From contig NZ_CP010554.1 of the NCBI RefSeq assembly GCF_000934545.1, forward strand, positions 1,240,001 through 1,304,000: a DNA stretch of 64,000 bases, written 5' to 3'. The notes under the pieces were generated by a model that saw only the letters and a program-made list of their open reading frames with translations, made no database searches and was not told the DNA's origin. A program made the translations under genes and the position numbers. This DNA is from Rugosibacter aromaticivorans (GTDB taxonomy: Bacteria; Pseudomonadota; Gammaproteobacteria; Burkholderiales; Rhodocyclaceae). This document shows, piece after piece, positions 18,699 to 27,534 of this stretch. Position 1 is the first letter of the stretch; every line of letters begins with the position of its first letter.

Positions 18699-19673
18699 AT
18701 GACTTCTGACGCTTTAACTTCTGACGCTTTATCGACACCACCGCTTTCGCCCCCATCTCGCTTGATCATCGCGACCCGTGAATCGCGCCTTGCCCTCTGG
18801 CAAGCCGAGCACGTCCGCACGCTGTTGCAGCAACTGTATCCATCCTGCCAGGTGGATTTGCTGGGCATGACAACGCGTGGCGATCAAATTCTTGATCGAC
18901 CGCTAGCTAAAGTCGGTGGCAAAGGGCTGTTTGTCAAAGAGCTGGAAACGGCCTTGCTCGAAGGCGTGGCAGATATTGCCGTGCATTCAATGAAAGATGT
19001 CCCGATGCAAATGGAAGCGGCTTTTACCCTGGTTGCCATCGGCCCGCGTGAGGTGTCCGAGGATGCGTTTATCTCCAATAAATACGCCAGCCTCGATGAG
19101 TTGCCGCCGGGTGCGGTGGTAGGCACGTCGAGTTTGCGTCGCGAATCGCAACTCCATGCCCGCTTCCCTTATCTGGCTGTGTCGCCCTTGCGCGGCAATC
19201 TCGATACGCGCTTAAGAAAGCTGGACGAAGGGCAGTTCGACGCCATTATTCTGGCCGCCGCCGGGCTCAAGCGCTTAGGCTTGGGCGCACGTATTCGCGC
19301 GGTGTTGACTGCGGAAGAGTCTTTACCTGCCCCAGGGCAGGGCGCGCTGGGTATCGAGGCACTAATGAACCGGCCTGAGATTGCCGCCTGGATGGCCCCG
19401 CTCCATGATGCAAGGACGGCCGCCTGCGTGCTTGCCGAGCGTGCCATGGCGCGTGCGTTAGGTGGCAGTTGTGACGTGCCGCTGGGTGCTTATGCAAAAA
19501 TGCGTGACGATGTGATCTGGCTGCGCGGCTTTGTCGCCACACCCGATGGCACGCGCATGACACATGCAGAACTCAGCGGTGCCATGGCCCACCCGGAGGC
19601 ATTGGGGCAACAGTTGGCTGACACATTGCGCGGGGCAGGGGCTGAGGCCATTCTTGCCTCGCTTGACGCTTGA
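18699..19673 (+). CDS. hemC: porphobilinogen deaminase (hydroxymethylbilane synthase)
   Basis: A 324-residue enzyme that joins four porphobilinogens. The fold starts at [30 protein letters not shown] and [15 protein letters not shown] carry the conserved arginines, and [14 protein letters not shown] contains the dipyrromethane-carrying Cys. The 21 residues before the conserved start are unusual: codons 2-11 encode TSDAL twice from a perfect 15-bp tandem duplication (18702-18731). First gene of hemC-hemD-hemX-hemY. Confidence 0.95.
   Translation: MTSDALTSDALSTPPLSPPSRLIIATRESRLALWQAEHVRTLLQQLYPSCQVDLLGMTTRGDQILDRPLAKVGGKGLFVKELETALLEGVADIAVHSMKDVPMQMEAAFTLVAIGPREVSEDAFISNKYASLDELPPGAVVGTSSLRRESQLHARFPYLAVSPLRGNLDTRLRKLDEGQFDAIILAAAGLKRLGLGARIRAVLTAEESLPAPGQGALGIEALMNRPEIAAWMAPLHDARTAACVLAERAMARALGGSCDVPLGAYAKMRDDVIWLRGFVATPDGTRMTHAELSGAMAHPEALGQQLADTLRGAGAEAILASLDA
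18702..18731 (+). repeat. perfect 15-bp tandem duplication at the 5' end of hemC
   Basis: ACTTCTGACGCTTTA occurs twice in a row and encodes [10 protein letters not shown]. Because the unit is a multiple of three the frame is kept. Confidence 0.95.
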
Positions 19674-19700
19674 TGACCATTGATATTTGATGAGGCGGAC

Positions 19701-20477
19701 GTGACTCTCGCGGGGCGGCATGTGGTCATTACGCGCCCGGCAGGGCAGGCCGGGCATCTGGCAACATTGCTGGTTGAGCACGGTGCGCACCCTGTTTTTT
19801 TCCCGGTGCTGGCTATACAGAACTGTGAAGACATCACGCCGGTGCTGGAAGCCGCTATTGCGCTAGATACCTATGATCTGGCGGTGTTTGTCAGCCCGAA
19901 TGCCATTGAAGAAGCGCTGGATATTATTTTGCCGCGGCGTGCCTGGCCTGCGCATCTGCCGGCCATTGTGCTGGGCAAAATGAGCGAACAGGCGCTCATA
20001 CGCCGGGGTATCACAAATGTCATATCGCCTCCCTTGCGTTTTGATTCAGAAGCACTGCTTGAATTGCCCGAGCTAGTCGCAGCAGCAGGTAAGCGCATTA
20101 TTATTTTTCGTGGGGATACGGGGCGCGAGCTACTCAGTGAAACCCTCATTGCACGTGGCGCAAAAGTGCATCATGTGGCATGTTATCGTCGCCTGGCTTC
20201 AAAAGCCGACCCTGGCCCGCTATTGAAGCGTTGGGAAACGGGCACTCTGGATGCGGTGACGCTGACCAGCAGTGAAGGTTTACGCTATTTTTTTGAGATG
20301 ATCGGCCATTTGGGGCAGGCCTGGTTAAAAAAGACGCCTGTGTTTGTCACGCATCAACGCATAGTTACGCAAGCCAGTGCCCTGGGGTTGCAACAGGTTA
20401 TTTCCACAGCACCAGGGGACGATGGTTTGATGGCAGAACTCATGCAATACTACGCACATTATGGAACACGAAAATAA
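19701..20477 (+). CDS. hemD: uroporphyrinogen-III synthase
   Basis: A 258-residue HemD protein, in family range. HVVITRPAGQAGHLATLLVEHGA opens domain 1; FVSPNAIEEAL, FRGDTGRELLSETLIARGAKVHHVACYRR and TLTSSEGLRYFFEMIG are typical conserved blocks. It closes and inverts ring D of hydroxymethylbilane. I prefer GTG 19701 because GAGG lies five bases before it; a TTG at 19680 would add seven residues. It begins 27 bases after hemC and overlaps hemX by 17 bases, so the genes are coupled. Confidence 0.9.
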   Translation: MTLAGRHVVITRPAGQAGHLATLLVEHGAHPVFFPVLAIQNCEDITPVLEAAIALDTYDLAVFVSPNAIEEALDIILPRRAWPAHLPAIVLGKMSEQALIRRGITNVISPPLRFDSEALLELPELVAAAGKRIIIFRGDTGRELLSETLIARGAKVHHVACYRRLASKADPGPLLKRWETGTLDAVTLTSSEGLRYFFEMIGHLGQAWLKKTPVFVTHQRIVTQASALGLQQVISTAPGDDGLMAELMQYYAHYGTRK

Positions 20478-21525
20478 CGCGTTATTGACGCAAACGCTGC
20501 CTGCTCTGCCGGGCAGAAGACGGCTATGGTCTCGTCCGCTGAGCTGGGTTATCTTGATTTTGTTGGTTTTGATACTTGCCCAATGGGTTGATGGCCGCAA
20601 GCAAATCTCGAGCATTCAGCAAGAGGTTGCACGTCGGTTGGCCGACAATGATCAAGCGGCCAAAGAAACCCGTTCCCAGGTGAAGCAAACCCAGGATACT
20701 GTGCTCACGGTACAAGCCAAAGTGATCTTGCTAGAAGAGCGGCTAGCCGAGATACAGAGCCAATCGCTGGCATTGCAGTCAATGTATCAAGAGATGTCGA
20801 GTAGTCGCGATCAGCGCTTACTGGCCGAAGTTGAACAAGCAGTTACCTTGGCAATGCAACAGCTGCAGTTTGCAGGGAATGTCGAAACTGCGCTCATCGC
20901 CTTGGAAAATGCCGATGCGCGCCTGGCACGCGAACTTCAGCCGCAATTCATTTCTTTACGGCGTCTACTCGCCCGTGATATTACGCGACTGAAAGCAACG
21001 CCGGGTGCAGATTTCACCGGTCTTTCTCTGAAAATTGAAAGCGTCGTGGGCGCGATTGATACCTTGCCTCTGGCATTTGAACAACGGCCCCAAAGTACTG
21101 CAGTGGTACCTTTAACAGCACCTGCGCCATCGATTATCAGCCGCAGTTACTGGCAGGGGTTGGTTTCTGAGGTGTGGCATGAGGTGTATCAGCTGCTGCG
21201 CATTGAGCGCATCGAGCATCGTGATCCTGCTTTGCTCTCGCCCAGCCAAAGCTTCTTTTTGCGCGAGAACCTCAAGCTGCGTTTACTCAATGCGCGTTTG
21301 GCGCTATTGCAACGCGATGGTAAAACCTTTCGCGAAGAAACTGTCCAGACCCAAGCGTTATTGGATCGCTATTTTGATGGTCGCGCCCAGTCGGTCGTCA
21401 CCGTGCGACAAACGCTAACATCACTGGCGGCTACGGATGTCGGTTTTAATCTTCCATCGCTGGGTGAAACACTGGCTGCTGTGCGTAATCTCAAACTTTC
21501 CCGCGATCGCGGCGTGAGCAGGTAG
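20461..21525 (+). CDS. hemX: HemX-like membrane protein
   Basis: A 354-residue protein with a short cytoplasmic head, one membrane segment (about residues 26-42) and a long periplasmic part. A coiled-coil rich in Gln, Glu and Arg spans about 45-130, then a conserved HemX block (WQGLVSEVWHEVYQLLRIERIEHRDPALLSPSQSFFLRENLKLRLLNARLALLQRD). HemX proteins were once annotated as uroporphyrinogen methyltransferases but have no SAM site; the role in haem synthesis is unproved. Fits the hemCDXY operon. Confidence 0.87.
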   Translation: MEHENNALLTQTLPALPGRRRLWSRPLSWVILILLVLILAQWVDGRKQISSIQQEVARRLADNDQAAKETRSQVKQTQDTVLTVQAKVILLEERLAEIQSQSLALQSMYQEMSSSRDQRLLAEVEQAVTLAMQQLQFAGNVETALIALENADARLARELQPQFISLRRLLARDITRLKATPGADFTGLSLKIESVVGAIDTLPLAFEQRPQSTAVVPLTAPAPSIISRSYWQGLVSEVWHEVYQLLRIERIEHRDPALLSPSQSFFLRENLKLRLLNARLALLQRDGKTFREETVQTQALLDRYFDGRAQSVVTVRQTLTSLAATDVGFNLPSLGETLAAVRNLKLSRDRGVSR

Positions 21526-21529
21526 ATTC

Positions 21530-22714
21530 ATGCGTTCCCTATTCTGGTTATTGACGCTTGCAGCGTTAGCGGTTGGGCTGGCTGTGGCGGGGCGCTACAA
21601 CGCAGGCTATGTGTTGCTTGTTATGCCGCCTTGGCGCGCAGAAGTATCGTTGAATTTTTTTCTGCTAGTAGCGGCTGTGGGTTTTATTCTGCTGTACTGC
21701 CTGGTTCGACTAGTTAGTCACACCTTGGCGTTACCTCGTGCTGTCGCTGCGTTCCGGCAACGACAGCGGCTGCATAAAGCGACTGCCGCCCACTTTGAAG
21801 CTGCCCGCTTGTTGCAAGAAGGACGATTTGGTCACGCGATGCGCAGTGCGGAGAAAGCCTGGGCTGATCACCCCGTACCTGCCGTGGTAGCCCTGATTGG
21901 CTGGCGGGCTGCACATAGCCTACGGGACGCTGAACGCGAAGCCTTATGGGCTGATCGTGTTCGCGCGGCGGATGACCAAGGGTTTAAGTCTGCGCGGCTC
22001 ATGGTTGAAGCAGAGTTTGCCTTGGAAGAACGCCGTTTTGCGGATGCCCGCACCACCTTGCAAGCGCTGGCCTTAAACGGCGGGCGCCATATTGCCGCAT
22101 TACGTCTGGCGTTGCGTGCTGAACGCGGTTTGGGGCATTGGAATGAAGTGGCCAAGCTGGTGCGTCAGCTTGAAAAACACAAGGCATTAACGCCTGAACA
22201 GGCGTTGCCGTTACGTAGCAGTGTGCTGCGTGAGGCGCTGCGCGATCTGCATGGCAACAAAGAAGGGTTGCTGCGTTACTGGCGTTCGCTGGATACACGT
22301 GATCGTGTGGAACCTCTATTAGCGCGCGAAACAGCGCAAGCGTTGATCGCAGCCAATGCAAGCGCTGAGGCGCAACAAATTATTGAGCAGTCGCTACAAA
22401 AGTATTGGGAAGAAGATCTGGTGCTGGCCTATGCGGAATGCATCGACGGGGATGTCATCGGGCGGATTGCCCAGGCAGAAAAGTGGCTTACACAACACCC
22501 CCGAGACAGTGCATTGCTACTCACGCTGGGACGCTTATGTCGTCAGCAACAGTTGTGGGGCAAGGCGCAAAGTTATCTTGAAGCCTCACTGGCCATTGCG
22601 CCGCAACGTGCGACACACATTGAGCTGGCGCAATTATTCGAGCAGTTGGAAAACTCGGCGCTGGCACTACGCCACTATCGCGCTACCATCGAGCCATCAG
22701 CGCGCTTTCTGTAG
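21530..22714 (+). CDS. hemY: HemY-like TPR membrane protein
   Basis: A 394-residue protein with two N-terminal membrane segments (about 4-22 and 40-64), the HemY_N signature (AGRYNAGYVLLVMPPWRAEVSLNFFLLVA) and TPR-like helices from about residue 85 to the end (EKAWADHPVPAVVALIGWRAAH, LLTLGRLCRQQQLWGKAQSYLEASLAI). This is the proteobacterial HemY of the hemCDXY operon, not protoporphyrinogen oxidase. It may organise late haem synthesis at the membrane; no enzymatic motif is present. Confidence 0.88.
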   Translation: MRSLFWLLTLAALAVGLAVAGRYNAGYVLLVMPPWRAEVSLNFFLLVAAVGFILLYCLVRLVSHTLALPRAVAAFRQRQRLHKATAAHFEAARLLQEGRFGHAMRSAEKAWADHPVPAVVALIGWRAAHSLRDAEREALWADRVRAADDQGFKSARLMVEAEFALEERRFADARTTLQALALNGGRHIAALRLALRAERGLGHWNEVAKLVRQLEKHKALTPEQALPLRSSVLREALRDLHGNKEGLLRYWRSLDTRDRVEPLLARETAQALIAANASAEAQQIIEQSLQKYWEEDLVLAYAECIDGDVIGRIAQAEKWLTQHPRDSALLLTLGRLCRQQQLWGKAQSYLEASLAIAPQRATHIELAQLFEQLENSALALRHYRATIEPSARFL

Positions 22715-22738
22715 CGCTGCCTGTAGCGCACAGCGCTA
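22712..22738. terminator. hairpin between convergent hemY and hemF
   Basis: TAGCGCTG (22712-22719, starting with the hemY stop) pairs perfectly with CAGCGCTA (22731-22738) around an 11-base loop. AT-rich sequence without a strict T-run follows, so it is a plausible but not typical terminator. Confidence 0.4.
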
Positions 22739-22740
22739 AA

Positions 22741-23637
22741 TTAAATCCAGTCGCGCGCCGGTAAAAAATCCGTATAGAGTTTTTCTTCTGCGCTACCTGC
22801 TTCGGGGCGCCAATCGTAGCGCCATGTCACTCGTGGCGGTAGCGACATCAAGATGGACTCTGTGCGTCCGCCCGATTGCAAACCAAACAGCGTGCCACGA
22901 TCCCAGACGAGATTGAACTCGACATAACGACCCCGTCGATAAGCCTGAAAATCACGTTCGCGTTCACCATAGGGCAGGGCGCGTCGGCGCTCGATAATGG
23001 GCAGGTATGCCGCAGTGAACTGGTTGCCCACACTCTGCGTCAGAGAAAAACAGTGGGCGAAGCTGCCCTCATTCAGGTCATCGAAAAATATGCCGCCAAT
23101 ACCGCGCGCTTCGTTACGGTGTTTGAGAAAGAAATATCGGTCGCACCAGGCTTTATATTGGGGATAGATGTCGTTGCCAAAGGGGGTGAGGGCATCGTGG
23201 CAGGCTTGATGGAACGCGGTGGCATCTTCTGCAAATCCGTAATACGGGGTCAAGTCCATACCGCCGCCAAACCACCAGACGGGTTCGCACTCATCTTTTT
23301 CGGCGACGAAAAAACGCACATTCATATGTACGGTGGGGCAGTAGGGATTACGCGGATGCAGTACCAGGGAGACACCCATAGCTTGCCAGCGGCGGCCTGC
23401 CAATTCGGGCCGATGGACGGTAGCCGAAGCGGGCATGACCTCGCCTTTGACGTGGGAAAAGTTAACGCCGCCGCGTTCAAAAAAGTTGCCTTCTTCAATC
23501 AGCCGGGAAATTCCGCCGCCACCTTCCGGGCGTTGCCATTCATCGCGACGAAACGGCTGGCCATCGACCGTTTCCAGCGCACTGACAATCTGCGTTTGAA
23601 GGTCGACCAAGTACGCACGAACGGCGGGTATGTCCAT
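22741..23637 (-). CDS. hemF: oxygen-dependent coproporphyrinogen-III oxidase
   Basis: A 298-residue HemF of normal length. It carries [62 protein letters not shown] and [34 protein letters not shown], all conserved blocks. It oxidatively decarboxylates coproporphyrinogen with O2 in the cytoplasm. The genome also carries hemN at 62746 for use without oxygen. The start ATG overlaps the purE stop by one base (TAATG). Last gene of folD-purE-hemF. Confidence 0.95.
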   Translation of the reverse strand: MDIPAVRAYLVDLQTQIVSALETVDGQPFRRDEWQRPEGGGGISRLIEEGNFFERGGVNFSHVKGEVMPASATVHRPELAGRRWQAMGVSLVLHPRNPYCPTVHMNVRFFVAEKDECEPVWWFGGGMDLTPYYGFAEDATAFHQACHDALTPFGNDIYPQYKAWCDRYFFLKHRNEARGIGGIFFDDLNEGSFAHCFSLTQSVGNQFTAAYLPIIERRRALPYGERERDFQAYRRGRYVEFNLVWDRGTLFGLQSGGRTESILMSLPPRVTWRYDWRPEAGSAEEKLYTDFLPARDWI

Positions 23638-24134
23638 TACAGTTCAGGCAGGGTGATGTTCAGCATGCGTTCAGTTTGCGTGGCGCGAAAGGCGGTTAGT
23701 TTTGCATTGAGCGCGGCATCTGTTCCTGCCAGAATGGCAATGGCCATCAGGGCGGCATTGGCGGCACCTGCTTCACCAATGGCAAAGGTGGCTACGGGAA
23801 TGCCTTTGGGCATTTGCACAATGGATAGCAGCGAGTCGATGCCTTGCAAGTGTTTCGAGGGCATGGGAACACCGAGTACGGGCAAGGTGGTTTTTGCCGC
23901 TATCACCCCGGGTAAATGGGCAGCGCCACCAGCCCCGCCGATCAGTACCCGCAGGCCGCGGTCACTGGCTTTGACAACATAATCAAACAAGACGTCTGGC
24001 GCACGGTGGGCAGAGATCACGCGCGCCTCAAAGGGCACGCCAAATTCTTTGAGGATTTTTGCCGCGGCTTGCATGATGGGCCAGTCTGAGTCTGATCCCA
24101 TGAGGATGCCAACGAGGGGTTGCGGATTGGTCAT
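23637..24134 (-). CDS. purE: 5-(carboxyamino)imidazole ribonucleotide mutase
   Basis: A 165-residue class I Pur[15 protein letters not shown], the catalytic VISAHRAPD loop and [26 protein letters not shown] are all intact. It converts N5-CAIR to CAIR in purine synthesis; PurK is not in the window. AAGGA lies nine bases ahead of the ATG. Middle gene of an operon with folD and hemF. Confidence 0.95.
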   Translation of the reverse strand: MTNPQPLVGILMGSDSDWPIMQAAAKILKEFGVPFEARVISAHRAPDVLFDYVVKASDRGLRVLIGGAGGAAHLPGVIAAKTTLPVLGVPMPSKHLQGIDSLLSIVQMPKGIPVATFAIGEAGAANAALMAIAILAGTDAALNAKLTAFRATQTERMLNITLPEL

Positions 24135-24152
24135 GTGTTTTCCTTTATGGAG

Positions 24153-25016
24153 TTAAAAACTGGGGTGTAAGGCCAAACGTTCTGCGGCTTCCAAGGTGTT
24201 GGCGAGCAACATCGCGATGGTCATGGGGCCGACGCCACCTGGCACGGGAGTGATCGCGGCACAGACTTCGCTGGCGCTGGCGAAATCGACATCGCCGCAG
24301 AGCTTGCCATCAGGCAGGCGATTGATGCCGACATCAATCACGACAGCACCGGGCTTGATCATGCCGCCCGTGATCATTTTGGGGCGCCCGACCGCCGCAA
24401 TCAGAATATCCGCGCGGCGGGTATGAAATGCAAGATCACGCGTTTGCGAGTGGCAGATGGTGACTGTGCAGCCTTGAGCCAACAACAATAGCGCCATGGG
24501 TTTGCCCACGATGTTGCTGCGCCCGACAATGACCGCTTCTGCGCCTTCTAGCGAGGCATTGATGGAAGCCAGCATTTTCATGACGCCATACGGTGTGCAG
24601 GGAATAAAGCGTGGCTTGCCTTGCGCGAGCGCGCCGATATTTTGCGCATGAAATCCATCCACGTCTTTTTCAACGGCAATGGTTTCGAGCACGGCATCGG
24701 TTTCGAACTGCTTGGGGAGCGGCAACTGGACCAAAATGCCATGCACCTCGGCATCGCGATTCAGTTCGTCAATTTTGGCGAACACGACGGCGGGATCGAC
24801 ATCACCGGCAAAGCTGAAATGCAAAGAACGGATACCGGTTTTTTCGCACGCCGCGATTTTGTTGCGCACATAAACAGCCGACGCTGCATCGTCGCCAACT
24901 AAAATTACAGCTAACGCAGGGGTAATGCCGCGCGCTTTAAGTGCGCCAGCGCGAGTGGCTAAATCACTGCGCACTGTAGCGGCGAGGGCGTGGCCATCGA
25001 TGAGGCGGGCTGTCAT
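24153..25016 (-). CDS. folD: methylenetetrahydrofolate dehydrogenase/cyclohydrolase
   Basis: A 287-residue bifunctional one-carbon enzyme. [17 protein letters not shown] holds the catalytic Lys, [13 protein letters not shown] the substrate loop, [19 protein letters not shown] the NADP site, and [20 protein letters not shown] the C-terminal signature. It produces 10-formyl-THF used in purine synthesis, which makes sense of its place 18 bases upstream of purE. Confidence 0.95.
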   Translation of the reverse strand: MTARLIDGHALAATVRSDLATRAGALKARGITPALAVILVGDDAASAVYVRNKIAACEKTGIRSLHFSFAGDVDPAVVFAKIDELNRDAEVHGILVQLPLPKQFETDAVLETIAVEKDVDGFHAQNIGALAQGKPRFIPCTPYGVMKMLASINASLEGAEAVIVGRSNIVGKPMALLLLAQGCTVTICHSQTRDLAFHTRRADILIAAVGRPKMITGGMIKPGAVVIDVGINRLPDGKLCGDVDFASASEVCAAITPVPGGVGPMTIAMLLANTLEAAERLALHPSF

Positions 25017-25163
25017 TGATCGTGTCTCCCTCGCACACCCTTTCTTTGAGTGGCGAATAAAAAGGATGAATTATCCTTGATCATGCAGTGAGCGTCCAGC
25101 CTCGATCATCTTGCGCGCTGTTTTAGCCTATTCAGCGCTGGTCTTGGCCGGTTACAATTCGGC

Positions 25164-26645
25164 ATGAGCTTGCCTTTGTTGCGTACTACTGAACTACGCG
25201 CTTTTGAAACTTCCCATTTGCATAATCAGCCCCCGTTGATGGAGCGGGCGGGGCATGCTGCGGCAACAATCGCCATGCACCTTCTTGGCGCTTGTCGCGC
25301 ACCGGTGTTGATTTTTTCCGGTCCGGGCAATAATGGAGGCGATGCGTTCGTGCTGGCGCGCGTGTTGCACGAAAATAAAATTCCCGTGCATGTGGTGTTT
25401 TTGGGTGATGCGCCTCATTTACCGCAAGATGCCCGGCAGGCGCTCGCCAAGTGGCGTGCCACCGGCGCCGGGTTTTCAGCTACTGTGCCTGCGGGCGACT
25501 ATGGTTTGGTGGTTGACGGCTTGTTCGGTATAGGCCTCACGCGTCCGATTGTCGGCGCGTATGCGGCCTTGATCGAACGCATCAATCAGTTTGCAGGCCC
25601 CGTGCTGGCGCTGGATATTCCCAGTGGGCTGGATGCGGATACAGGCTGCGTGATCGGCAATGATCGTGAGCCGGGCTGTGCTGTGCGCGCAACTCATACG
25701 ATCAGTTTTATTGCCGGCAAACCGGGGTTGTTTACGCTCGATGGGCCAGATCATTGTGGTCAAATTAGTATCGACGCGCTAGGCTTGATGGATGCCATCA
25801 CTGCCCCGGGCGGGCTACTGGAGATGGGTGATTTTCGTGCACATTTGCAGCCTCGGCAACGCAACACGCATAAAGGCCGGTTTGGTTCACTCGCCGTGAT
25901 CGGCGGGGCTCACGGCATGAGTGGCGCGGCGTTACTGGCTGGCCGGGCGGCATTACATCTGGGCGCGGGCCGGGTATTTGTCGGGCTGCTGGAAACATTG
26001 TCCGTTGATCCGGTGCAGCCGGAACTCATGCTGCGGTCAGCAATAGATGCATTGGCGCAGGCGACAACGGGAGTTATCGGCCCGGGGTTGGGTGTTTCCG
26101 ACGCCGCGTTGGACATCCTGCGCCGTATCACCAGCGCCGACTTTTCATTGTTGCTGGATGCCGATGCGTTGAATCTGTTAGCGCTACACCCCGTGCTGGC
26201 TGCTCGCGTGGCCAAACGCACGGCGCCCACCGTGCTCACCCCGCATCCTGCTGAGGCGGCCCGTTTGTTATCCACCACCATCGAAGCGATTCAGTCTGAT
26301 CGAGTGACTGCCGCATTGGAAATTTCGCGTCAATTCAATGCGCATGTGGCGCTCAAAGGCTGTGGCACAGTGATTGCGCATCCCGATGGGCAATGGCGGA
26401 TTAACCCGACAGGCAATGCGGGTCTTGCCTCCGGCGGGACGGGCGACGTGCTGGCCGGTATGGTGGGGGCGCTTTTGACCCAGGGTTGGCCGGGTGGTAG
26501 CGCATTGTCTTGTGGCGTTTATCTGCACGGGGCTGCCGCCGATGCGCTAGTGCAAGCCGGGCAGGGGCCAATTGGCCTGACAGCGAGTGAAATAATCCCT
26601 GCGGCGCGCCGCCTTTTCAACGATTGGATTGCAACCCATGTCTGA
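25164..26645 (+). CDS. nnr: bifunctional NAD(P)H-hydrate epimerase/dehydratase
   Basis: A 493-residue fusion. Residues about 1-215 are the YjeF_N epimerase (FSGPGNNGGDAFVLARVL; LALDIPSGLDADTG). Residues about 225-490 are the ADP-dependent (S)-NAD(P)HX dehydratase of the ribokinase-like fold (KGRFGSLAVIGGAHGMSGAALLAGRAAL; LDADALNLL; NAGLASGGTGDVLAGMVGALL). It repairs damaged hydrated NAD(P)H. A minus-strand copy of the 26-bp repeat lies inside it at 26120. The last eight bases overlap the following permease gene. Confidence 0.93.
   Translation: MSLPLLRTTELRAFETSHLHNQPPLMERAGHAAATIAMHLLGACRAPVLIFSGPGNNGGDAFVLARVLHENKIPVHVVFLGDAPHLPQDARQALAKWRATGAGFSATVPAGDYGLVVDGLFGIGLTRPIVGAYAALIERINQFAGPVLALDIPSGLDADTGCVIGNDREPGCAVRATHTISFIAGKPGLFTLDGPDHCGQISIDALGLMDAITAPGGLLEMGDFRAHLQPRQRNTHKGRFGSLAVIGGAHGMSGAALLAGRAALHLGAGRVFVGLLETLSVDPVQPELMLRSAIDALAQATTGVIGPGLGVSDAALDILRRITSADFSLLLDADALNLLALHPVLAARVAKRTAPTVLTPHPAEAARLLSTTIEAIQSDRVTAALEISRQFNAHVALKGCGTVIAHPDGQWRINPTGNAGLASGGTGDVLAGMVGALLTQGWPGGSALSCGVYLHGAAADALVQAGQGPIGLTASEIIPAARRLFNDWIATHV
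26120..26145 (-). repeat. 26-bp dispersed repeat, copy inside nnr
   Basis: On the minus strand it reads AAAAGTCGGCGCTGG followed by TGATACGGCGC. In the coding frame it gives RRITSADFS. It differs from the intergenic consensus at two or three positions and could be a coding coincidence or a genuine insertion. Confidence 0.6.
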
Positions 26646-27534
26646 ATCCCGGCCACTGCTTGGCATACTTTATCTAATGGGTGCCGTATTTTTGTTTACT
26701 TCGCTTGACGCTACCTCAAAATATCTGACACAAACGTTTCCTTTACCCATGATTGTCTGGGCGCGCTATGGGATTCATCTCTTGCTGATGGTTTTCTTTC
26801 TTGCCCCAACCATGCGCTCCAGTCTGATTACAACAAAACATCCCTGGCAACAAATTGCCCGTGGCGTGGTGTTGATGACTACTTCATGTTTTGGCATTGC
26901 AGGTTTTAGCATGTTGCCCCTGGCTGAAGCCACGGCGGTGATTTTTCTCTCTCCCTTGATCGTGGTGTTGCTTGCCCGCTGGCTACTGGCTGAAAAAATC
27001 ACGCTGGGACGGTGGCTTGCTGTCGCAGCCGGTTTTTTGGGTGTGCTACTGATTGCCAGACCAGGCGGTGCGGTATCAGCAAAAGGCTTGCTATTGATGG
27101 TCATCACTGCTTTTTTGTATGCCATTTACCAAATCCAGACACGGCGTTTATCGCCCCATGAAAATTCACTGACCATGCTGTTTTATGGGGCATTGGTCGG
27201 CTCAATCGGCTTGACCATAGCCGTGCCATTTTATTGGGGCGGGCCAACGCCGAATGCGTTCCAGACGCTACAGATTCTGTCTCTTGGCGTACTGGGCGGG
27301 ATGGGTCATTGGCTGTTTATTCTGGCTTTTCGGCATGCAAAGGCATCAACGCTGGCGCCCTTCACCTATGCGCAATTGATCTGGGCGACGTTGCTGGGCT
27401 GGCTGGTTTATGACCATTTACCCGATGGCCTGGCGATAATCGGGATTATCATCATTGCGTTAAGCAGCATGTCCATCGCGCTCTCCGAGCGCTTCAAGAA
27501 GACCCCTGCGCCGGGTACGGATACAGCATATTGA
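26638..27534 (+). CDS. EamA/DMT-superfamily transporter
   Basis: A 298-residue membrane protein with ten hydrophobic segments in two EamA repeats. It begins LLGILYLMGAVFLFTSLDATSKYLTQTFPLPMIVWARYGIH; AEATAVIFLSPLIVVLLARWLLAEKI ends repeat one and LAPFTYAQLIWATLLGWLVYDHLPDGLAIIGIIII ends repeat two. Relatives export amino acids, metabolites or S-adenosylmethionine-like compounds; the substrate here is unknown. ATG 26638 is chosen since the first membrane segment follows it. Its end overlaps the convergent next gene by 41 bases. Confidence 0.85.
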   Translation: MSESRPLLGILYLMGAVFLFTSLDATSKYLTQTFPLPMIVWARYGIHLLLMVFFLAPTMRSSLITTKHPWQQIARGVVLMTTSCFGIAGFSMLPLAEATAVIFLSPLIVVLLARWLLAEKITLGRWLAVAAGFLGVLLIARPGGAVSAKGLLLMVITAFLYAIYQIQTRRLSPHENSLTMLFYGALVGSIGLTIAVPFYWGGPTPNAFQTLQILSLGVLGGMGHWLFILAFRHAKASTLAPFTYAQLIWATLLGWLVYDHLPDGLAIIGIIIIALSSMSIALSERFKKTPAPGTDTAY

